Shown: positions 55,738 through 64,000 of the stretch, piece after piece
Layout: each line of letters opens with the position of its first letter
Numbering within the stretch: the first letter of the stretch is position 1
Source of the DNA: Smallanthus sonchifolius
Taxonomy: Eukaryota > Streptophyta > Magnoliopsida > Asterales > Asteraceae
DNA length: 64,000 nucleotides
Direction: 5' to 3'
NCBI GenBank assembly: GCA_023525975.1
Contig: CM042032.1
Span: 17,614,001 to 17,678,000 of the forward strand
The notes under the pieces: model-generated
The model's input: the letters and a program-made list of their open reading frames with translations, nothing else
Told to the model about the DNA's origin: nothing
Databases searched by the model: none
Position numbers and translations under genes: made by a program

Positions 55738-55826
55738 GGTCATGCGTACTTGATAAGTACGCAACACCAATCAGGTGTACAAGCTAAGTACGCAGGAACA
55801 CCCTCCTGCGTACTAGCTAAGTATAT
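55738..55826. repeat. GCGTACTT palindromes in LTR L
   Basis: ATGCGTACTTGATAAGTACG, a half copy AAGCTAAGTACGCAGG and CCTGCGTACTAGCTAAGTA. Confidence 0.88.
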
Positions 55827-55871
55827 CGATACATAGAATTTAATATATAGATACAAAAACATGCTTCTACA

Positions 55872-57380
55872 GACTCCCTCTTAACTATAGCATCAAATTC
55901 TATCTATCACTAACACTGATAATCATCAGTTTACAAAGTATGTCCTAACAGACTCCCTCTAAACTAATGACATCACGTGTCTTCTGACTAGACTTGATCT
56001 TCTGGCATTGCACTTGAGATCTTCAAATCTTCAAACTTCATTCTTCAATTGCCAAGTAATGTGACAAACCCGACTCCCTCTTAACTGTAGCTTTCATTGT
56101 AGACCAAACCAAGTGTTTCAATATGAACCAACTAACCCAACACACCTCATTGTAGTTCATCCTCTCAGCAATAGCTTCCTCCAACCTGACATAGACTTCC
56201 TCCAAACCAGCTGGCATATGATAGAGAGTTTGAATTTCTAATAACCTGCATCAAACTAATAAGCTCCCATAGGAATTCCAATAAGATAAACTAAAGTCTT
56301 CAAACCAGATGTGTCCAACTCTATCTTGTATCTTCACAAAATCAACTAGATTCCAAAAGATGTTCATTTTTAATTTTGCCTTTTAATGTAAGCTCCATCT
56401 GACTAGACCAGAAACAAGGGAACGTTTCCTATCCCGTCAACAAATGATAAAGGTTCCATCTTCAACTAATAATCCAACGGATATCCAGCTTCATCCTGAA
56501 AACACTCGATAGAATCAAACACAAAATCATGCTAAGCAGTGATCATCCTGAATCCAAAGTCCAACATTCTTCAATTAGATCTTCATTCCTGGTTAACACC
56601 TCCTAATAGGTAACATTCACCACGGTGAAGTCCCATAAGTAGGTTGTCTATCTAGATTCTGCCCAGATCCCAAATGAGAAATCCAATCATAACTAAATCA
56701 CATCAAATCTTGAACACAGACTTGACCAAAGAGCACGAAAAAATATAGTTTACACGAGAAATCATAGTTGAGATCCATGTTACGTCAAAGAGGTATCCAT
56801 GAATACTCCTTAGATTTTTATCCCCCTCATTTCTCTATAAACTATGACCAGCTTCATCACTGCTTCATTCGATTCCTCAAACACCACAACTAGTCTAATC
56901 TAGGATTTTTATTCTTTTTATTCCTTTGCAAAGATCCAAAACAACAAAACCTTGGGTTCAAGTTGTTACAGTATTCATCCCCTATTAAAGAAGTATCATA
57001 GATACTCGTAGCCTACATATTGAGGTTTGAATACCTAAACAATATGATTCTTTTTGCAAAGACCCAAAGCAGCAACATCTTCACAAATAAAACGAGACCT
57101 TTAGCTGATGACGACCCAGTTTCTCAATTTCATTCAGCATTCATTCCCTATTAAAGAAGTATCCCGGATACTCGTAGCATACATTTTCAGGTTTGAACAC
57201 TTAAACAATGTATGAAAATAGGTATCATCCAACAAAAATCTCGTCGTTGTTTCGCCAAGCCACATCAAATACAAAATTCGGTCCCGAAAAACCAAAACTG
57301 CTATCAGCTCAAAAGTGGCCCAAAACAAGCGAACAAACGATCCCTAAAAAATTTGGCTAAGAAAGTTTTCCCGCCTTAAA
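55872..57380 (-). other. 3' untranslated tail of element L
   Basis: Non-coding between LTR L and the tandem array. The purine-tract word GACTCCCTCT(T/A)AACT occurs three times (55872, near 55952, near 56070). A segment of roughly 150 bp around 56930-57215 is present twice, with ATTCATCCCCTATTAAAGAA or a close variant in each. The 64-residue ORF at 57134-57328 has no recognisable domain. Confidence 0.5.
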
Positions 57381-57481
57381 AATCATGCGTACTTAGTAAG
57401 TACGCAGTGCTAACCCATGCGTACTTAGTAAGTACGTAGAAAAGCTGAAATTGCGTACTTATTCAGCACATCAACGTTCTT

Positions 57482-60400
57482 GACTGATCTTTTGGCATTC
57501 TTTTACACACACACACTTGCAAAACATGGGTTTAACTCACAGTTGTAGTAATTTATATTTAATTTTCACACTACTAATGATCCAAAAACGCTTATAGCCT
57601 ACTGACAATTCAAATTACTCGCAAATATTCAAATTAAAATCAAAATTTAAGGCTTAAGTAAGCATGACACAATCATTTCTCATACGTCCAGTCTAAGACG
57701 TTTAGATCACTTACTTATATACTATTATTTCCTCTTATGTTCAAATGACTTTGAAATTTTCTATTTTGTTTGGAATTTTCTGAAATATTTGAAAGAAGAA
57801 ACGAACTATACAAAATTAAAAGAAATAAAATTTAACTTCCATAAAGATTTGATTTTGAAAAATTGTTTTCACTAAGCATTGAACATTCCTATCATGTTGT
57901 TGTAGGTCTCGAAAACCAAAAATGCTATTTTCTCAAAAATGGTCTGAAACAAGCGTACACGAATCGACGAGCAGGTCTATTTTTTTTGTTTTTCTTAATC
58001 CCAGATGATAGTTCATGCATACTTAGTAAATACGCACATATAGGGTGTTCCTGCGTATTTAGTAAGTTCGCAAAGCCAAGTGTACATGCATGCTTGTAAG
58101 TTCGCAGAGTCAAATACCCTTGCGTACTTAGTAAGTACGCAAGGCAACTCCTCATGCGTACTTAGTAAGTACGCATGGCTAACCATGCGTACTTATTAAG
58201 TACGTAGAAAAGTTGAAATTGCGTACTTATTCAGCACAGCAGCGTTCTTGACTGATCTTTTTGCATTTTTTTACACACACATTTGCAAAACATGGATTTA
58301 AATCACAGTTGTAGTAATTTATTTTTAATTTTCACACTACTAATGATCCCAAAAACGCTTATAGTTTACTGATAATTCAAATTACTTGCAAATATTCATA
58401 TTAAAATAAAAATTTAAGGCTTAAGTAATCATGTCACAATCATTTCCCATGCGTGAAGTCTAAGACGTTTAGATCACTTACTGATGTACTATCATTTCCT
58501 CATATCTTCAAATGACTTTGAAATTTTCTTAATTTTCTATTTTGTTTTGAATTTTCTGAAATATTTGAAAGAAGAAACAAACTATACAGAATTAAAAGAA
58601 ATAAAATTTAACTTACTTGAAGATTTGATTTTGAAAAAGAGTTTTCACTCAGGATTGAACATTCCTATCATATTATTGTAGTTCCCGAAAACCAAAACTG
58701 CTATATTCTAAAAAATGGCCCGAAACAAGCATACACGAATCAACGACCAGGTCTTTTTTTTTAATCCCAGATGATAGTTCATACATACTTAGTAAATACG
58801 CACATATAGGGTGTTCCTGCGTATTTAGTAAGTTCTCAAAGCCAAGTGTACATGCGAACTTGTAAGTTAACAGAGTCAAATACCCTTGCGTACTTAGTAA
58901 GTATGCAGGGCAACTCCTCATGCGTACTTAGTAACTACGCAAGGCTAACCCATGCGTACTTAGTAAGTACACAGAAAAGCTGAAATTGCGTACTTATTTA
59001 GCACATCAGCGTTCTAGACTGATCTTTTTGCATTCTTTTACACACACACACTTGCAAAACATTGATTTAAATCACAGTTGTAGTAATTTATATTTAATTT
59101 TCACACTACTAATGATCTAAAAACGCTTATAGCCTACTGACAATTCAAATTACTTGCAAATATTCAAATTACAATCAAAATTTAAGGCTTAAGTATTCAT
59201 GACGCAATCATTTCCCATATCTGCCGTCTAAGACGTTTGGATCACTTACTGATGTACTATCATTTCCTCTTATCTTCAAATGACTTTGAAATTTTCTTAA
59301 TTTTCTATTTTGTTTGGAATTTTCTGAAATATTTGAAAGAAGAAACGAACTATACAGAACTAAAAGAAATAAAATTTAACTTCCATGAAGATTTGATTTT
59401 GAAAAAGAGTTTTCACTCAGCATTTAACATTCTTATCATGTTGTTGTAGGTCCCGGAAACCAAAACCGCTATATTCTCAATAATTGCCCCGAAACAAGCG
59501 TACACAAATCGACGACCAGTTCTGTTTTTTTAATCCCAGATGATAGTTCATGGGTACTTAGTAAATACACACATATAGGTTGTTCATGTGTATTTAGTAA
59601 GTTTGCAAAGCCAAGTGTACATGCATACTTGTAAGTTCTCAGAGTCAAATACCCTTGCGTACTTAGTAAGTACGCAGGGCAACTCCTCATGCGTACTTAA
59701 TAAGTACGCAGGGCTAACCCATGCGTACCCTGCGTACTTAGTAAGTACGCAAAAAAGATGAAATTACGTACTTAATCTGCACATCAACGTTCTTGACTGA
59801 TCTTTTTGCATTCTTTTACACACACACTTGCAAAACATGGGTTTAAATTAAAGTTGTAGTAATTTATATTTAATTTTCACACTACTAATGATCCCATATA
59901 TGCTTATAGCCTACTGACAATTCAAATTACTTGCAAATAATCAAATTAAAATCAAAATTTAAGGATCAAGTAATCATGACGTAATCATTTCCCATATGTG
60001 CAGTCTAAAACGTTAAGATTACTTACTAATTTACTATCATTTCCTCTTATCTTCAAATGATTTTGAAATTTCTTAATTTTCTATTTTGTTTGGAATTTTC
60101 TGAAATATTTGTAAGAAGAAACGAACTATACAGAATTAAATGAAATAAAATTTAACTTCCATGAATATTTGATTTTGAAAAAGAGTTTTCACTAAGGATT
60201 GAACATTCATATCATGTTGTTGTAGGTCCGGAAAACCAAAACTTCCATATTCTCAAAAATGGGCCGAAACAAGTGTACACGAATCGACAACCAGGTCTGT
60301 TTTTTATTTTATTTTTTTTAATCCCAGATTATAGTTCATGTGTACTTAGTAAATACACACATATAGGGTGTTGTTGCGTATTTAGTAAGTTCGCAAAGCC

Positions 60401-62060
60401 AAGTGTACATGCGTACTTGTAAGTTCGCAGAGTCAAATACCCTTGCGTACTTAGTAAGTACGCATGGTAACTCCTCATGCATACTTAGTAAGTACGCATG
60501 GCTAACCCATGCGTACTTAGTAAGTATGCAGAAAAGCTAAAATTGCGTACTTATTCAGCACAACAACGTTTTTTTCTGATCTTTTTGCATTATTTTACAC
60601 ACACACTTGCAAAACATGGGTTTAAATCACTGTTGTAGTAATTTATATTTAATTTTCACACTACTAATGATCCAAAAACGCTTATAGCCTACTGACAATC
60701 CAAATTACTTGCAAATATTCAAATTAAAATCAAAATTTAAGGCTCAAGTAATCATGATGAAATCATTTCCCATACGTGTAGTCTAAGACGTTTAGATCAC
60801 TTAAAGATTTACTATCATTTCCTCTTATCTTCAAATAACTTTGAGATTTTCTTAATTTTCTAGTTTGTTTGAAATTTTCTGAAATATTTGAAAGAAGAAA
60901 TGAACTATACAGAATTAAAAGAAATAAAATTTAAATTCCATGAAGATTTGATTTTGAAAAAGAGTTTTCACTCAGGATTGAACATTCCTATCATGTTGTT
61001 GTAGGTCCCGAAAACCAAAACTGCTATATTCTCAAAAAATGGCCCGAAACAAGCGTACACGAATCGTCGACCAAGTCTTTTTTTTAATCCAAGATGATAA
61101 TTCATGCGTACTTAGTAAATACGCACATATAGGTGTTCCTGCGTATTTAGTAAGTTCGCAAAGCCAAGTGTACATGCGTACTTGTAAGTTCGCAGAGTCA
61201 AATACCCTTGCGTACTTAGTAAGTACGCAGGGCAACTCCTCATGCGTACTTAGTAAGTACGCAGGGCTAACCCATACGTACTTAGTAACTACACAGAAAA
61301 GCTGAAATTGCGTACTTATTCAGCACAACAACGTTCTTGATAGATCTTTTTACATTATTTTACACACACACACTTGCAAAACATGGGTTTAAATCACAGT
61401 TGTAGTAATTTATATTTAATTTTAACACTACTAATGATCCAAAAACGCTTATACCCTACTGACAATTAAAATTACTTGCAAATATTCAAATTAAAATCAA
61501 AATTTAAGGCTCAAGTAATCATGATGCAATCATTTCCCATACGTGCAGTCTAAGACGTTTAGATCACTTACTGATGTACTATCATTTCCCTTTATCTTCC
61601 AATTACTTTGAAATTTTCTTAATTTTCTATTTTGTTTGGAATTTTCTGAAATATTTGAAAGAAGAAACGAACTATACAAAATTAAAAAAATAAAATTTAA
61701 CTTCCATGAAGATTTGATTTTGAAAAAGAGTTTTCACTCAGGATTGAACATTCCTATCAGGTTGTTGTATGTCCTGAAAACCAAAACTGCTATATTCTAA
61801 AAAATGGTCCGAAACAAGTGTACAAGAATCGACGACCTGGTCAACTCCTCATGCGTACTTAGTAAATACGCAGATATAGGGTGTTCCTGCGTATTTAGTA
61901 AGTTCGCAAAGCTAAGTGTACATGCGTACTTAGTAAGTACGCAAGTCAACTCCTCATGCGTACTTAGCAAGTATGCAGGGCTAACCCATGCGTACTTAGT
62001 ACCTACGCAGAAAAGGTGATTTTGCGTACTTATTCAGCACAACAGCGTTCTTGACTGATC
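57482..62060. repeat. Six-copy tandem array of about 770-bp units
   Basis: The marker GACTGATCT recurs near 57482, 58250, 59017, 59795, 60574, 61339 and 62053, giving units of 768, 767, 778, 779, 765 and 714 bp. Each unit has about 400 bp homologous to the spacer just after pol in element D (25720-26160), including the last pol codons and stop (minus strand AATGTTCAATCCTGAGTGA), followed by some 90 bp with TTTTGGTTTTCGGGACC, and a cluster of about six GCGTACTT palindromes. The last unit is shorter in its middle. No ORFs of note; the short Cys/Ser-rich ORFs are translations of the palindromes. Confidence 0.93.
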
Positions 62061-62114
62061 TAGAGGAGAATGCTTGAAAAGTGTTGGATCTGAGAAATTG
62101 ATGCTTCCAAAAGC

Positions 62115-63377
62115 TTAGAAATCATCTCTTTCCAAGTACTGATCCAGAAGGAGGATTCCGAACAGACTTACGCCTCGGATTTCTGGCTTTAGATTTAATA
62201 CGTTTCCTCGCATTTGCAATGGCAAAGTAGCCAGTCTCTCATAATGATTTGAGCTAAAATCTCTATAGGAATCAGAGTCAGTAGCTTCAGAATCAGGTAA
62301 GCTAGTATCACCGAAACTCGTATCCACCACATTCCCTTCAGCTTCATGAATGGCTGAGTTCACAGCTTCATTATCAAAATCTTCCATATTTATACCCAAA
62401 TCTTATTCATTTTCTTGAGCAACGTCTTCCTGAACTGGTTCATTAATAGGAATATGAACTTGTTCTTGTGGAATAGGAACCTGTTGTTGTGCTTGTACCT
62501 GAGCTTGAACTTATTGTGGTTGTTATGGTTGTTGTACTTGATTCTGGACTTGTCTTTGAACTAACTCCTCAGGATGAAACCAATTATCATTAGGAGGCTC
62601 AATATAACCAGGATTGATTAAATGACCAAACAAAGGAGTCGGAACTAGAATCAATGCAACATTTTGTTGTTTAACCTTGGTACAATCAGTAAAGATTCTT
62701 TCGGACATAAGAGTCAAGGTCAAACGTATTGGATGCTGTGGTAAATATGGAATTAAAAGGTTCAGAATCATTTGCAAGAACCTAGGGTACATAAGAAACC
62801 CTTGACCTTCTGGAGGATTGATTTGCATGACCAACTCACAGTATATATACAAAGCAAAGTTAAACCGTTTGTTCAGAGTCAATGCAACCATTGCAGCTTG
62901 TAACGCACTCTTCAAACCATCAGTACCAGCTTTTCTTGGAAATAAACATTGGATGATTACGTGCATAAAATACCTCCATTCTCCAACTAAACCTCCTTTT
63001 CGTGCTTGAGTATCATTTGGTCTGCCTATGTAACCCATCCTATGAAAACACCCCATAATCAGTGTTCCAGGATAAGACATAGGATCTTCATTAGCACCTC
63101 CCAATGCCAAAGCAGCACAAATAGTTTCCACTGAAATAGCTACCTCTGTATTATTCACCGTTGCACGAAGTACGTGAGGTTCAACATTTGTGTCTTGATG
63201 TACTGTATCCCAGAATTGTTGGATATACGGTAAGCTGATGTACGGATCTACGGATAAGGCCACATGTAAACGTGAATGATTCAAAAAATTGATAATTCCT
63301 TGGAAATTAATAGGCTCAGACATATTTGGATCTAACAATGCCACTTGATTATGTTTGTACTCAACATGACGAGCCAT
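62115..63377 (-). pseudogene. ORF3 N-terminal domain of SIRE-like element M, truncated
   Basis: Starts MARHVEYKHNQVALL at ATG 63377-63375, directly after an acceptor-like TTTACAG. Signatures shared with D and G: FLNHSRLHVALSVDPYIS, IQQFWDTVHQD, LRATVNNTEVAIS, MGYIGRPND, EWRYFMHVIIQCLFPRKAG, MVALTLNKRFNFALY, FLMYPRFLQMILN and TPLFGHLINPGYIEP. A Gln-rich stretch with two TAA stops near 62523-62510 and another near 62402 follows, then an acidic segment ending at 62115. The coiled coil and C-terminal domain are missing; the tandem array begins about 55 bp further on. It is the best preserved N-terminal domain of the three copies, open for about 285 codons. Confidence 0.85.
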
Positions 63378-64000
63378 CTGTAAATGTATTGGACATAGAA
63401 CACACATTAGTCATATAACAAACAAAAGAAACAAAAATCATAAAAAAAATTTCACACAAAAAAAATTAAAAGTCACTGCTTAGCCCTTAGGCGAACTTAA
63501 TAAGTTCGCTTAGTGTTGCAAGAGGCGAACATAATAAGTTCGCCTGAACAAGTTTGTCGATACAAATTCAACAGCAGATTCCAAAATGTTCAAATCGTCA
63601 AATATTTTCAAATCAAACACATTATAAGCATCGGTTCACAACAACTAAACAATATTAAGCTTCAATTTCAATATTGACACCCAGATAAACTTGATTTCCT
63701 CAGACAAGAGTAAGTATCAAAATACGACGAACACAGGGTTAAAGAAGCAATTTCCCATCGATTTAACGGATAAAAATCCATAAAAGTACCTTAGAAATAC
63801 TCGCAATTTAAAACCGATCCAGAAACAGACACGAAAATTTCATATCGAAACACCCTAATTCAAAATTTCACAAGTTCTCTAAAACCTAGTAAGTTCGCTC
63901 ACAGAAGTTCGCTCACACAGTGAAAATGGTAATACGGATAAGTTCGCCTGAACAAAATATTTATTCACACAATTAAGTTCGCTTCATTAGGAGAACTTGT
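63378..64000 (-). other. Leader of M ORF3 with GCGAACTT palindromes
   Basis: In minus sense: cluster 1 (63885-64000, half copies such as ATAAGTTCGCCTG), a donor-like CTAAG/GTACTT near 63790, cluster 2 (63487-63545, with GGCGAACTTAATAAGTTCGC and GGCGAACATAATAAGTTCGC), acceptor CAG, ATG. No clear TATA box. Continues out of the window. Confidence 0.65.
63487..63545. repeat. GCGAACTT palindromes directly before M ORF3
   Basis: Two near-perfect copies 40 bp apart with centre CTTA-A-TAAG and CATA-A-TAAG. They occupy the same place as the GCGTACTT copies in D and the CGAAACTA copies in G. Confidence 0.92.

Larger units (their letters stand above)
55428..55871 (-). repeat. 3' LTR of SIRE-like element L
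   Basis: Minus strand TGTAGAAGC to GGGACCTACA, 444 bp. Next to it at 55872-55890 is a purine tract (TTAAGAGGGAGTC on the minus strand). The TATA box is at 55683-55691 (minus), preceded by GCGTACTT palindromes at 55738-55826. GGTAG (55423-55427) would be the target duplication; the other end is not identifiable in the window. Confidence 0.85.

Noticed and set aside
61032..62019. Short Cys/Ser-rich ORFs in the array and in similar repeats
   Set aside because: They are translations of the GCGTACTTAGTAAGTACGC repeats and recur wherever these do.
57482..62060. CRISPR-like palindromic repeat array
   Set aside because: The DNA is plant nuclear. The units are 770-bp tandem repeats of retrotransposon origin, and the spacers between palindromes are short and not unique.

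Overview
This is a transposon-dense stretch of plant nuclear DNA, probably from a eudicot and most likely the daisy family (Asteraceae). The family assignment rests on my familiarity with element types common there, namely Tekay-like Ty3/gypsy elements and SIRE-like Ty1/copia elements with an extra ORF. It was not tested by a search. I see no intact host gene, rRNA, tRNA or CRISPR array. The only non-retrotransposon protein trace is a frameshifted fragment at 3-445. The only full-length ORF is the 1522-residue gag-pol of one young gypsy element (7082-11650, minus).

Left part, 1-18486. A copia LTR (called N; 920-1087 plus 17576-18225) is split by gypsy element A (1088-17570, plus, target duplication ATTAA). 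A's reverse transcriptase is in turn split by gypsy element B (5033-14022, minus, target duplication CGTTT). B is intact, with nearly identical LTRs; A is an old, stop-ridden copy.

Middle, 18487-39580. A gypsy LTR (J) is split by an Athila-like element E (19095-38721, minus, target duplication TAAGT). E has lost pol and most of one LTR, and in their place carries a gypsy LTR (F). F is split by SIRE-like copia element D (20067-33756, minus, target duplication GATTA). The nesting is N > J > E > F > D, five levels deep. D keeps gag, pol and a third ORF (ORF3), all with premature stops.

Right part, 39580-64000. There is a SIRE-like LTR remnant K, then a 5' piece of a gypsy element I (LTR, primer-binding site, start of an internal ORF). 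A probable Helitron tail is interrupted by SIRE-like element G (43747-54701, plus, imperfect duplication ACGAC/ACAAC). Next come the LTR and tail of SIRE-like element L (55428 onwards, minus), a six-copy tandem array of about 770-bp units (57482-62060), and the ORF3 of another SIRE-like element M (62115-63407, minus), which leaves the window.

The main structure not explained by ordinary annotation is a set of short odd-length palindromes. Each SIRE-like family has its own version: GCGTACTTA-N-TAAGTACGC in D and L, GCGAACTTA-N-TAAGTTCGC in M and K, TCGAAACTA-N-TAGTTTCGA in G. They recur in clusters at matching places: just upstream of the LTR TATA box, upstream of ORF3, and in a probable intron directly before the ORF3 start. 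Unrelated gypsy and Athila LTRs here also carry inverted-repeat clusters, and gypsy B uses the same half-site as copia G. This suggests a convergent or exchanged regulatory device. The function is inference; the sequences and positions are direct observations.
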